From: JBBPZA01 sp963797015
GTDB taxonomy: Bacteria; Actinomycetota; Thermoleophilia; Solirubrobacterales; Solirubrobacteraceae
Direction of reading: 5' to 3'
Assembly (NCBI GenBank): GCA_963797015.1
Contig: CAWCNV010000012.1
Span: forward strand, 62,001-126,000
Length of the DNA stretch: 64,000 nucleotides
Shown here: positions 41,384 through 49,782 of the stretch, in pieces
Position numbering within the stretch: the stretch's first letter is position 1
Layout: the number at the start of each line of letters is the position of its first letter
The notes under the pieces: model-generated
The model's input: the letters and a program-made list of their open reading frames with translations, nothing else
Database searches by the model: none
What the model was told of the DNA's origin: nothing
Translations under genes and position numbers: made by a program

Positions 41384-42925
41384 CTACGCGGCGGCGGGAG
41401 CCGGCGCGGGCGCGGCCTGCCCGGACGGCTCCGGCTGCTGCCCGCCGGCGCGCGCGGCGTCATCGGCGCGCGAGAAGCGGATTCCCTCGTCTTCGAGGGC
41501 GCCGCGACGCAGCAGGCGCACGTCGCGCAGATAGTTCTGGTGCAGCTGCCACGGCGCGCGCGTGCCCTGGCGCGGGAAGGCGTCGATCGAGCGCATCACG
41601 TAGCCGGACACGAGGTCCATGAACGGCTTGGTGGGGACCGACGGGTCGGGCGGGAGCGGCGTGAACTGGTCGTAGCCGTGCTCGTCCATGTGGCCCAGCA
41701 GCCTGCAGAAGTACTCGGAGACGAGGTCGGCCTTCAGCGTCCACGAGGCGTTCGTGTAGCCGATGGCGATCGTCATGTTCGGGATCCCGCTGAGCATCAT
41801 CCCCTTGTAGCCCACGGTCTCGGAGAGCTCGACCTCACGACCGTCGACGACCAGGTCCATGCCGCCCAGCGCGAGCAGGTTCAGTCCCGTCGCGGTGATG
41901 ACGATGTCGGCCTCGAGCTCCTCGCCCGACGCGAGCTTGATACCACGCTCGGTGAAGGACTCGATCGCGCTGGTGACGATCGAGGCGTCGCCGCGGCTGA
42001 TCGTCGCGAAGAGGTCGCCGTCGGGGACGAGGCACAGGCGCTGGTCCCAGGGCTCGTAGCGCGGCTTGAAATGGGTGTCGAGGTCGTAGCCGGGCGGCAG
42101 GCGGCGCTCGGCGCCTGCACGCAACAGCTTCTTGACGAAGCGCGGGTAGCGGCGGCTGACCTGGTAGGCGAGCGTGGTCAGCAGCGCGTTCTTCCAGCGC
42201 ATGATGCTCCCGGCGAGCTTGCGCGGCAGCGCACGCTGGATGGCGCCGGCGAGCGGGTCGTGCTCCGGCCGCGAGAGGATGTAGCTGGGCGAGCGCTGCA
42301 GCATGGTGACGTGCTCCGCGTCCTCGGCGAGCGCCGGGACGAGCGTCACCGACGTCGCTCCGCTGCCGATCACCACGACCCGCTTGCCGGTGTGGTCGAG
42401 GTCCTCGGGCCAGCGCTGCGGGTGGATGATCTGTCCGCGGAAGCGCTCGGTCCCCTCGAAGGCCGGCGTGTAGCCCTCGTCGTAGCGGTAGTAGCCCGTG
42501 CAGCTGAAGAGGAAGTTGGAGGTGAGCCGCTCGCGCCCGGAGCCGTCGCTGCGCTCGACCTCGACCGTCCAGCGCGCATCGTCCGACGACCATTCGGCGC
42601 GCACGACGCGGCGGCCGTAGCGGATCTTGCGGTCGATCCCGTATTCCCGCGCGGTGGCGCGGATGTAGTCACGGATCGAGGCGCCGTCGGCGATCGCCTT
42701 GGTGCCCGTCCACGGCCGGAACGAGTAGCCGAGCGTGAACATGTCGGAGTCCGACCGCACGCCGGGGTAGCGGAAGAGATCCCACGTCCCGCCGCTCGCG
42801 TCGCGCGCCTCGAGGAGGGCGACGGACTTCTCGGGGAAGGCGGACCGGAGGTGGCACGCGGCACCGACGCCCGAGAGGCCGGCGCCGACGATCAGGACGT
42901 CGAGATGCTCCACTGGTGTATCCAT
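41384..42925 (-). CDS. ethA: EthA-like FAD-dependent Baeyer-Villiger monooxygenase
   Basis: 513 aa. LIVGAGLSGVGAACHL binds FAD and VVVIGSGATSVTLVPAL binds NADPH. Between them FRGQIIHPQRWP fits the Baeyer-Villiger fingerprint FxGxxxHxxxW(P/D). LLEARDASGGTWDLFRYPGVRSDSDMFTLGYSFRPW and MDLVVDGREVELSETVGYKGMM, in pieces, closely resemble mycobacterial EthA, the activator of ethionamide. An Ala/Pro-rich tail is extra. The enzyme oxygenates ketones and thioamides; its natural substrate is unknown. It diverges from an EthR-like repressor gene. A TTGACT/TGATAC promoter places transcription 2-3 nt before the ATG, so the mRNA may be leaderless. Confidence 0.9.
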   Translation of the reverse strand: MDTPVEHLDVLIVGAGLSGVGAACHLRSAFPEKSVALLEARDASGGTWDLFRYPGVRSDSDMFTLGYSFRPWTGTKAIADGASIRDYIRATAREYGIDRKIRYGRRVVRAEWSSDDARWTVEVERSDGSGRERLTSNFLFSCTGYYRYDEGYTPAFEGTERFRGQIIHPQRWPEDLDHTGKRVVVIGSGATSVTLVPALAEDAEHVTMLQRSPSYILSRPEHDPLAGAIQRALPRKLAGSIMRWKNALLTTLAYQVSRRYPRFVKKLLRAGAERRLPPGYDLDTHFKPRYEPWDQRLCLVPDGDLFATISRGDASIVTSAIESFTERGIKLASGEELEADIVITATGLNLLALGGMDLVVDGREVELSETVGYKGMMLSGIPNMTIAIGYTNASWTLKADLVSEYFCRLLGHMDEHGYDQFTPLPPDPSVPTKPFMDLVSGYVMRSIDAFPRQGTRAPWQLHQNYLRDVRLLRRGALEDEGIRFSRADDAARAGGQQPEPSGQAAPAPAPAAA

Positions 42926-42934
42926 GGCCCCAGC

Positions 42935-42983
42935 GTATCAACGCCTCGTCGGAGTAGTCAACAGTGCGTTGAGTCACTCAACG
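42935..42983. promoter_or_regulatory. EthA/EthR-type divergent promoter and operator region
   Basis: CGTTGAGTCACTCAACG (42967-42983) is a 17-bp palindrome with 8-bp perfect arms. Further TCAAC/GTTGA half-sites lie at 42938-42942 and 42958-42962. On the minus strand TTGACT (42961-42956) and TGATAC (42940-42935) form the ethA promoter. On the plus strand TATCCT at 42989-42994 is a -10 for ethR with the palindrome covering its -35. In mycobacteria EthR binds repeated sites between the same two genes. Confidence 0.65.
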
Positions 42984-43003
42984 TCGTGTATCCTGTGACG
43001 TCG

Positions 43004-43675
43004 ATGGCTTCGTCCCTCTCGCCTGCACAAGCACCTTCGGGCCGCGGCCGGCGCGCGCGCCGGGTCACCGGCGACGAGCGCGAGCAGGCGATCCTCGCCA
43101 CCGCCGAGCACCTGCTCGAGGAACGCCCGCTGCACGAGATCTCTGTCGACGACCTCGCGCGCGGGGCCGGCATCTCGCGGCCCACGTTCTACTTCTACTT
43201 CGCCTCCAAGGAGGCGGTGCTGCTGAGTCTCATGGACCGCATCGTCACCGAGGCCAACGCGCACCTCGCGACGGCGCTCGAGCGGCTCGCGGACGGCACC
43301 GCGTCGGAGCGCCTGCGCGGGGCGATCGCCGCGTTCTACGAGACCTTCCGCGCGCACCGCGCCGTGACCGTGGCCGCCGCCGACGCGCTCGCGAGCAGCG
43401 CCGAGGCGCGCGCGCTGTGGTCGCAGGTGATGGAGGGCTGGGTGGAGGTGGCGACGGCGGCGATCGAGGCCGAGCGCGCGCGCGGCGCCGCTCCGCCCGG
43501 CATCCGCGCCCGCGATCTGGCGATCGCCCTGACCTGGATGAACGAGCGCGTGCTCCTCACCAGCTTCGCGCAGCAGCCTCCGGCGCTGGCGCAGGACAGC
43601 GTGCTCGACGCCCTGGTCGCCGTGTGGATGGCCGCCATCTACTCCCCCCAACACGGAGCGTCACCGGGCGGTTAG
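43004..43675 (+). CDS. ethR: EthR-like TetR family repressor
   Basis: 223 aa. The segment EQAILATAEHLLEERPLHEI, then VDDLARGAGISRPTFYFYFASKEAVLLSLMDRIV, is nearly the same as mycobacterial EthR. The ligand-binding half also aligns: FYETFRAHRAVTVAAADA, ALWSQVMEGWVEVATAAIEAER, ALTWMNERVLLTSFA and LVAVWMAAIY. EthR represses ethA and responds to hydrophobic ligands. Here the gene lies 78 bp from, and divergent to, the EthA-like gene, with palindromes between. The assignment rests on sequence resemblance recalled from the family, plus synteny. Confidence 0.88.
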   Translation: MASSLSPAQAPSGRGRRARRVTGDEREQAILATAEHLLEERPLHEISVDDLARGAGISRPTFYFYFASKEAVLLSLMDRIVTEANAHLATALERLADGTASERLRGAIAAFYETFRAHRAVTVAAADALASSAEARALWSQVMEGWVEVATAAIEAERARGAAPPGIRARDLAIALTWMNERVLLTSFAQQPPALAQDSVLDALVAVWMAAIYSPQHGASPGG

Positions 43676-43685
43676 GCTCGCGCGG

Positions 43686-45395
43686 ATGAGGCGGCTGGGC
43701 GCGACGCTGGCCCTCGCCGGTGCGCTGCTCGCGCCGGGGCTCGCCCGCGCCGCCGACCCGATCATGCCGCTGAGCCAGGTCCGTTCGGGCATGCGCTGCA
43801 CGGGCTACTCGGTGATCCGCGGCACCGAGATCTCGAGCTTCGACGTAGAGGTGCTCGACGTCGTGGCCCAGCAGAGCCCGGCCGGCGAGCCGCTGATCCT
43901 CGTCCGCGTCTCGGGGCCCGCGGTGGCCGGCAGCGGCATCGCCGAGGGGTTCTCGGGCTCGCCGGTGTACTGCCGCGACGGCGCCGGGGTCGAGCGGAAC
44001 ATCGGCGCGCTGTCCTACGGGATCGGCCAGTACGGGGACACGGTCGGCCTGGCGACGCCGATCGAGGAGATGCTGGGCGATCCGGTCACGACCCCGGCCA
44101 GCGCGCGCCGGCGCCCTGACCTGTTGCGCGCGGCCCGGCCGCTCGCCGAGCCGCGGTTGATCGCGGGCGTCTCGCCCGCGCTCGGCGGGCTCGTGACCGC
44201 CGCGGCGCGCCGCGCGGGGCGCAGCGTGCGCATCGCTCCGGCCGGGCCGCTGGGTGGCCTCGCGCCCCAGAAGCTACGCCCCGGGGCGGCGGTCGCCGCC
44301 GGCTGGGCGGTCGGCGACATCTCGGACTTCGCCTACGGGACGGTGAGCTACACCGACGGCGCGCGGGTGTGGGCGTTCGGCCATCCGCTGGAGGCCGCGG
44401 GCCCGCGCGCGCTCTTCCTCCAGGACGTCTACATCTACGGCGTGATCGACAACCCCGTGGCCGGCGGCTACAAGCTGGGCTCGGCGGTCAACGTCCGCGG
44501 CACGCTGACCAACGACGACCTCGACGCGGTGATCGGTCGCGTGGGCTCCGGGCCGCCGTCGACCACGTTGCGCATCAACGCGCGCAACCTCGCGACGCGC
44601 CGCAGCGAGGTGCTGACCTCGCGCCTGGCCGACGAGTCCGCCGTTCGCAACCCGGCCGGCACCGAGCTCTCCTTCCTGCTCCCGCTCGCGCTGGTCGAGG
44701 CCGACGCGCGGATCCTGCGCACGGCCGCTCCGGAGCAGACCGCCAGGTTCTGCATGCGAGTCACGCTCAAGGCCGTCACGACGCCGCTTCGCTTCTGCAA
44801 CCGCTACGTGGGAGACGAGGTGAGCTCCGTGTTCGAGCCGCCCGCACCGGTGGCCCCCGCCCCCTTGCTCGATGACGCGTCGTCGGCGACCGCACTCCTC
44901 GAGTCCTACCGGCGCCCGCTGCGCATTCGCCGCGTCGAGATCGAGCTGGGCGCCAAGCCGGGACTCGACCTCGCGACGATCGAGGGCGCGAGCGCGCCGC
45001 GCCGGATGAGCGCGGGCGGGTCCTACCGGGCGCGGCTGCGGGTGCGGACCGCGGGCGGAAGCCGCTTGACGGTGCCGATCAGGGTTCGCGTCCCGCGGCG
45101 CGCGAAGCGCGGCGTCTACCGGCTGCGCTTCATCGGCAAGGGACCGGACACGGCGGGCGAGGATCCGACCGACGCGCTGGCGAACGCGTTCGGGTTCGGT
45201 CCCGCCGACGAGAAGATCGGCTCGCTCGACGAGCTGGAGGCCGACTTCGCCGACCTGCGCCGCTTCGACGGAGTGTCCGTGCGACTGCGCCGGGCCCGCT
45301 CGAGGTCCAGGCGCGGGCGGCTGGTCAAGCGCTTCACCGACCCGAGCCGGCGGATCGCCGGCAAGGCGTCGGTGCGGGTGCGCGTCGTCCGCTAG
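43686..45395 (+). CDS. Secreted SpoIVB/S55-like serine peptidase
   Basis: 569 aa with a signal peptide (residues 1-22). MPLSQVRSGMRCTGYSVIRGTEISSFDVEVLDVV resembles the S55 entry region. GSGIAEGFSGSPVY holds the probable nucleophile Ser (near residue 97) and VWAFGHPLEAAG the catalytic His (near 228). TVGLATPIEEML follows. The C-terminal ~200 residues form beta-rich domains (RVEIELGAKPGLDLATIEGA) with a basic end. SpoIVB cleaves SpoIVFA during sporulation, but related proteins occur in non-sporulating bacteria. The target here is unknown. It starts 10 bp after ethR. Confidence 0.82.
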   Translation: MRRLGATLALAGALLAPGLARAADPIMPLSQVRSGMRCTGYSVIRGTEISSFDVEVLDVVAQQSPAGEPLILVRVSGPAVAGSGIAEGFSGSPVYCRDGAGVERNIGALSYGIGQYGDTVGLATPIEEMLGDPVTTPASARRRPDLLRAARPLAEPRLIAGVSPALGGLVTAAARRAGRSVRIAPAGPLGGLAPQKLRPGAAVAAGWAVGDISDFAYGTVSYTDGARVWAFGHPLEAAGPRALFLQDVYIYGVIDNPVAGGYKLGSAVNVRGTLTNDDLDAVIGRVGSGPPSTTLRINARNLATRRSEVLTSRLADESAVRNPAGTELSFLLPLALVEADARILRTAAPEQTARFCMRVTLKAVTTPLRFCNRYVGDEVSSVFEPPAPVAPAPLLDDASSATALLESYRRPLRIRRVEIELGAKPGLDLATIEGASAPRRMSAGGSYRARLRVRTAGGSRLTVPIRVRVPRRAKRGVYRLRFIGKGPDTAGEDPTDALANAFGFGPADEKIGSLDELEADFADLRRFDGVSVRLRRARSRSRRGRLVKRFTDPSRRIAGKASVRVRVVR

Positions 45396-45799
45396 GAGAG
45401 GCGGTTCTCGATGCCCATCGGGGGCGCCTGCGCCGGCTCGGCCTCGGGCGTGCCGGCGGGGGCGTCCTCCGGCGGCTCGACGCCTAGCGTCTCGGCGAGC
45501 TCGCCCGACTCGTACATCTCGGTCACGATGTCGCAGCCGCCCACGAGCTCGCCGTTGACGAAGAGCTGCGGGATCGTGGGCCAGTTGGAGATCGCCGACA
45601 GCTGCTCGCGGATCGCCGGGTGGGGGAGCACGTCGACCGCCGCGAACGGCGAGCCCGTGGCCTCCAGGGCCGCGACCGTGCGCGCCGAGAAGCCGCAGCC
45701 GGGCTGGTCGGGCGTGCCCTTCATGAACAGGATCACCGGGTTCTCGGTGATCGCCTGCTGGATCTGCTCGCGGAGCTGCGCGTTGACGTCTTCGCTCAT
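45392..45799 (-). CDS. grxD: Monothiol CGFS-type glutaredoxin (Grx4 family)
   Basis: 135 aa. ITENPVILFMKGTPDQPGCGFSARTVAAL carries the CGFS active site (Cys near residue 35). NWPTIPQLFVNGELVGGCDIVTEMYESGEL holds the cis-Pro and the GG-Cys-D glutathione-binding loop. Grx4 proteins bind a [2Fe-2S] cluster with glutathione and pair with BolA in Fe-S delivery. A Pro/Glu/Ala-rich C-terminal extension of about 30 residues is unusual. The gene is coupled to bolA by ATGA and lies 275 bp from the divergent IscA-type gene. Confidence 0.93.
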   Translation of the reverse strand: MSEDVNAQLREQIQQAITENPVILFMKGTPDQPGCGFSARTVAALEATGSPFAAVDVLPHPAIREQLSAISNWPTIPQLFVNGELVGGCDIVTEMYESGELAETLGVEPPEDAPAGTPEAEPAQAPPMGIENRLS

Positions 45800-46029
45800 G
45801 GGTTCCTCGCCTCGGTCTTGATTGACAGCGCGTGGATCGGTCCGCCGACCTCCGTCCCGAACACGTCGTAGACCATCCGGTGCTGCTCGAGCCGCGACTT
45901 TCCGGAGAAGGCGTCGGACTCGACCGTGGCGCGGAAGTGGTCGCCGCCGCCGGTCAGGTCCTCGACCTCGGCACGGGCGCCGGGGATGGCGGTCTCGATG
46001 CGGTCCTTGATCTCCTCGGTCGTCGGCAC
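45796..46029 (-). CDS. BolA family protein
   Basis: 77 aa. TTEEIKDRIETAIPGARAEVEDLTGGGDHF, then ATVESDAFSGKSRLEQHRMVYDVFG and IHALSIKT, is a standard BolA. His residues (GGDHF, EQHRM, PIHAL) are the usual cluster/RNA-surface ligands. BolA-Grx4 heterodimers bridge a [2Fe-2S] cluster. The coupled grxD gene directly downstream makes that partnership near certain. It is divergent from the IscA-type gene by 45 bp. Confidence 0.92.
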   Translation of the reverse strand: MPTTEEIKDRIETAIPGARAEVEDLTGGGDHFRATVESDAFSGKSRLEQHRMVYDVFGTEVGGPIHALSIKTEARNP

Positions 46030-46074
46030 GGGTCTGGATCAGCGAGGATAGCGAGCGCTACACTTCGGAAAGCG

Positions 46075-46428
46075 ATGATCACGCTCACCGACAAGGCCGC
46101 CGAGAAGGTGCAGGAGTTCCTCAGCACGCAGGGTGCCGGGGTCGAGACGGCGGGCCTGCGCGTCGGCGTCCGCGGGGGCGGCTGCTCGGGCTTCCAGTAC
46201 CTGCTCGCATTCGACGAGCAGCGCGACGGAGACACCGTGGTCGAGAGCCACGGTATCCGGCTGCTGGTCGACGAGCCGAGCCTCGCGTACGTCCGCGGAT
46301 CGACCGTCGACTACCTCGACGGCCTCCAGGGCGCGGGCTTCAAGGTCGAGAACCCGAACGTCATCGCCGCGTGCGGCTGCGGCTCCTCGTTCCGCGTCGC
46401 CGAAGAGGAAGAGGTCTCGGCGGTCTAG
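46075..46428 (+). CDS. A-type Fe-S cluster carrier (IscA/ErpA family)
   Basis: 117 aa. LTDKAAEKVQEFLS, GLRVGVRGGGCSGFQYLLAFDE and IAACGCGSSFRV give the three conserved Cys (one in CSGF, two in CGCGSSF). It accepts or delivers Fe-S clusters. It is divergent from bolA-grxD, making a compact Fe-S trafficking locus. The exact ortholog (IscA, ErpA or SufA) is not decidable by eye. Confidence 0.92.
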   Translation: MITLTDKAAEKVQEFLSTQGAGVETAGLRVGVRGGGCSGFQYLLAFDEQRDGDTVVESHGIRLLVDEPSLAYVRGSTVDYLDGLQGAGFKVENPNVIAACGCGSSFRVAEEEEVSAV

Positions 46429-46440
46429 GCTCCGGGCGCA

Positions 46441-47196
46441 GTGCTTCTGCGCCCGCCATCCGGCGCCCGAGTGCAGGGCGTCGTCTGCATCACGCAACCC
46501 GCGCACGCGTGGATCTCGGGCCAGCTCGCGCGGGCGTGGGGCGATCCGATCGAGCCGCACGACGAGGTCTGCCTCGCTGCCGAACAGCACGACCTCGGCA
46601 TGGCGTCGTGGGACGCCGCGCCGGAGCTCGACCGTGAGACCGGCCGGCCCTACTCGTTCATGGAGATGCCGCTCGACGTCCATCTCGGGCTCTGGCGCCG
46701 TGCGCCTGAGCTGGCGCTCGTGCAGGACCGCTACGCCGCGCTGCTGGTGTCGATGCACGGGTGTGCGCTGTACGAGATGCGGGACCTCGAGCAGATGGCA
46801 CCTGGCGACGCGGCCAAGGTGCGCGCCTACCTCGCCGACCAGCGGGCGTTCCAGGAGCGCCTGCGCGCCTCGCTCGGCGCGGGTGAGGAGGAGGTGCGGC
46901 GCAACCAGCGCCTGCTCTGGGCATGGGACTTCCTGTCGCTCGCGGTGTGCCTCGACTGGGCGCCGGCCGCCGTCGACCGCATCCCGCTCGCCGGCAGCGA
47001 GGCGCGCCTGTCGCTCGCGCCCGCGGGCGACGGCCGGTTGACGGTCGACCCGTGGCCGTTCCGCGAGCACGCGGTCGAGCTGCGCTGCGACGCGCGCCTA
47101 CTCGAGGGCCGCTTCGACGAGGAGCCGGCCATGCGGGCCGCGCTCGACGCCGCGCCGTGGGTCGCGGCGCGGTGGCGGCTCGAGGCCGCTTCCTAG
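46441..47196 (+). CDS. DUF3891 family protein
   Basis: 251 aa from GTG 46441. QPAHAWISGQLARAWG, AAEQHDLGMASWDAAPELDRETGRP and RYAALLVSMHGCALYE are the conserved blocks of DUF3891, with His and Asp residues (HAW, QHD, MHG) arranged as in an HD-like metal site. The function is unknown. It follows the IscA-type gene by 12 bp and precedes the ferredoxin-NADP reductase by 12 bp on the same strand, so it may share an operon. Confidence 0.8.
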   Translation: MLLRPPSGARVQGVVCITQPAHAWISGQLARAWGDPIEPHDEVCLAAEQHDLGMASWDAAPELDRETGRPYSFMEMPLDVHLGLWRRAPELALVQDRYAALLVSMHGCALYEMRDLEQMAPGDAAKVRAYLADQRAFQERLRASLGAGEEEVRRNQRLLWAWDFLSLAVCLDWAPAAVDRIPLAGSEARLSLAPAGDGRLTVDPWPFREHAVELRCDARLLEGRFDEEPAMRAALDAAPWVAARWRLEAAS

Positions 47197-47208
47197 AATC
47201 CTGGTCGA

Positions 47209-48630
47209 ATGAGCGCAATCGGGACCGAGGACAACCCGCTCCGCGTCGCGATCGCCGGCGCCGGGCCGGCCGGCTTCTATGCCGCCGGCCAGCTCCTGCG
47301 CAAGAACGCCGAGGAGGTCGTCGAGGTCGACATGCTCGACCGTCTGCCGACGCCGTGGGGCCTGGTGCGGGCCGGGGTGGCGCCCGATCACCCCAACATC
47401 AAGGCGGTGAGCCGCGTCTACGAGAAGACCGCGCGCCACCCGGGCTTTCGCTTCCTGGGCAACGTCGAGCTCGGCCGCGACCTCGACCCGGACGACCTCC
47501 GGCGCCACTACCACGCGGTGATCTACGCCGTCGGCGCGCAGACCGACCGCCGCATGGGGATCCCCGGCGAGGAGCTCCCCGGGAGCTGGGCCGCCACCGA
47601 CTTCGTCGCCTGGTACAACGCCCATCCGGACTACCGGGATCTCGATTTCGACCTCTCGTGTGAGCGGGCCGCGGTGATCGGCAACGGAAACGTCGCGCTC
47701 GACTGCGCGCGCATGCTCGCGCTCACGCCTGACGAGCTGCGCGTGACCGACGTCGCCGACCACGCGCTCGAGGTCCTCCGCGACTCGGGTGTGCGCGAGA
47801 TCGTCGTGCTCGGCCGCCGCGGCCCGGTGCAGGCGGCGTGGACCAACCCCGAGCTGCTCGAGCTCGGCGAGATGGTGCGGGCCGACGTCGAGGTCGACGC
47901 CACCGACCTCGAGCTCGATCCGCTGTCCGAGTCCTTCCTGAACGAGGAGGCGGACATCACCGCGCGCAAGAACGTCGAGATCCTGCGCGGCTACGCCGAG
48001 CGCGAGCCGGACGGCAAGGAGGCCCGCATCTCGCTGCGCTTCCTGCGCTCGCCGGTGGAGATCGTGGGCGAGGAGCGGGTCGAGGGGATCGTCGTCGAGC
48101 GCAACGAGCTCGTCCGCGACGAGGAGAGCGGGCGCCTGCGCGCGCGGCCGACGGGCGAGCGCGAGACGATCCCCGTCGGGCTGGTCCTGCGCTCGATCGG
48201 CTACAGCGGCGTGCCGCTGCCGGGCGTCCCGTTCGACGAGCGCAGCGCGGTCATCCCCAACGACGGCGGTCGCGTGCTCGAGGCCGCCGGCGGCGAGCCG
48301 CGGCCCGGCGAGTACGTGACGGGCTGGATCAAGCGCGGCCCGACCGGCGTCATCGGCACGAACAAGAAGGACGCGAACGAGACCGTCGCTCGGCTCATGG
48401 AGGACCTCGAGGCCGGGCGGCTGGCAGACCCGCAAGCCCCCGGTCGCGAGGCGATCGACGCGCTGCTCGCCGAGCGCGGCGCCGAAATCGTGACCCAGGA
48501 GGGCTGGGAGTCGATCGACGCCCACGAGCGAGAGCGCGGCGAGCCCGACAGCAGGCCGCGCGCCAAGCTCGCGACCTTCGACGAGCTGCTGGCACGGGCT
48601 CGCGGCGGCGACCGGGCCGGCGCCTCCTGA
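47209..48630 (+). CDS. FprA-like ferredoxin-NADP+ reductase (adrenodoxin-reductase family)
   Basis: 473 aa. VAIAGAGPAGFYAAGQLL binds FAD, RLPTPWGLVRAGVAPDHPNIK is the family fingerprint, and AVIGNGNVALDCARMLA binds NADP. GWIKRGPTGVIGTNKKDANETV and the NADPH-specific Arg-rich loop (VLGRRGPVQAAW) match mycobacterial FprA. It passes electrons between NADPH and ferredoxins for P450s or Fe-S assembly. It follows Fe-S genes and overlaps the aldo/keto-reductase start (TGATG). Confidence 0.92.
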   Translation: MSAIGTEDNPLRVAIAGAGPAGFYAAGQLLRKNAEEVVEVDMLDRLPTPWGLVRAGVAPDHPNIKAVSRVYEKTARHPGFRFLGNVELGRDLDPDDLRRHYHAVIYAVGAQTDRRMGIPGEELPGSWAATDFVAWYNAHPDYRDLDFDLSCERAAVIGNGNVALDCARMLALTPDELRVTDVADHALEVLRDSGVREIVVLGRRGPVQAAWTNPELLELGEMVRADVEVDATDLELDPLSESFLNEEADITARKNVEILRGYAEREPDGKEARISLRFLRSPVEIVGEERVEGIVVERNELVRDEESGRLRARPTGERETIPVGLVLRSIGYSGVPLPGVPFDERSAVIPNDGGRVLEAAGGEPRPGEYVTGWIKRGPTGVIGTNKKDANETVARLMEDLEAGRLADPQAPGREAIDALLAERGAEIVTQEGWESIDAHERERGEPDSRPRAKLATFDELLARARGGDRAGAS

Positions 48631-49782
48631 TGCGCGACCCCGGCCACGTCGCGGTCGGGACGTGGAGCGGTGGTCGCTTCATGCACTTCGGCGAGCCGAT
48701 CGACGAGGAGCGGCTGGTCACGCTGCTGACTCCCGGCGAGGGCATCGACACCGTCCTGACCGCCGACGTCTACGGCGCCGGTGAGGGGGACCGCGTGCTG
48801 GGGCGCGCGCTGCGCGGCGTCGCGCGCGACGGCGTGTGCGTGGTGGGCGCCGTCGGGCACGACTTCTACGACGGCGAGCGCGACGGCCCGCGCGGCTACC
48901 CGCGCTTCACCGACCCGGCCCTGCGCGGGCCCGAGGAGTACGCCGCCTACCTGCGCGAGGCGACCGAGCGCAGCCTCGAGCGGTGCGGGATCGACGCGTT
49001 CGATCTGCTGCTGCTCCACAACCCCGACCGCGCCGGATACACGCACGAGGCGGTGTGGGAGGGGATGGCGGCGCTGCGCGAGGCAGGGCTTGACGCGCAT
49101 GCTCGGGGTCGCGCCCGGCCCGGCCAACGGCTTCACGCTCGATCTCATCGCCTGCCTGGAGCGCTTCGGCGAGCTCATCGACTGGGCGATGATCATCCTC
49201 AACCCGCTCGAGCCGTGGCCGGGCGAGCTCGTGCTCCCGGCCGCCGCGAAGGCGGACGTGAAGCTGATCGCGCGCGTGGTCGACTACGGAGGCCTGTTCC
49301 ACGACGACCTCGCCGACGCCTCCGAGCTCGGGCCCCGCGACCATCGCTCGTTCCGCCCCGAAGGCTGGGTCGCCGAAGGACGCGCGCGCATCGACCGCAT
49401 GCGGCCGATCGCCGAGCACCACGACCTCACCATGCTGCAGCTCGCGTGCAGCTGGGACCTCGCGCAGAAGCCGGTCGCGTGCGCCGCGCCCACGCTGCTG
49501 CAGGAGTCGGGCGAGGGCGCCAAGCCGATCGAGGCCCAGCGCGCGGAGCTGGCGGCGACGCCGAGCGAGTCGCCGCTGGGCGACGACGAGCTCGCGGCGA
49601 TCCGCGCGCTCGGGGACAACACCGGCTGCATGGCCCTGAAGGGCGGCGTCCCGGACCACGACGGCGCGCCGCGGCCGGACCGCTGGCCGCTCGATCCCGA
49701 TCTGCGCGCGGCCGCCCGTCGCTGGCGCATCGACCCGGACCGCGACCTTCGCCGGGCCGCCGAGCCCGTCCAGAGGGCATGA
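48630..49782 (+). pseudogene. Aldo/keto reductase family gene with a one-base frameshift
   Basis: Residues from ATG 48630 (VAVGTWSGGRFMHFGEPIDE ... FDLLLLHNPDRAGYTHEAVW) continue to AALREAGL near 49090. The frame then breaks; the remainder (MLGVAPGPANGFTLDLIACL ... LAIQLACSWDL-like LQLACSWDLAQKPV) runs in the next frame to TGA 49782. Removing one T from GGGCTTGACG (49090-49091) gives GLTRMLGVAPGP and a single 383-aa frame. Tyr, His and the LLHNPD segment suit aldo/keto reductases, although the fold is divergent. It may be real inactivation or a sequencing indel. It is coupled to the FprA-like gene and to the downstream flippase-like gene (ATGA). Confidence 0.75.
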
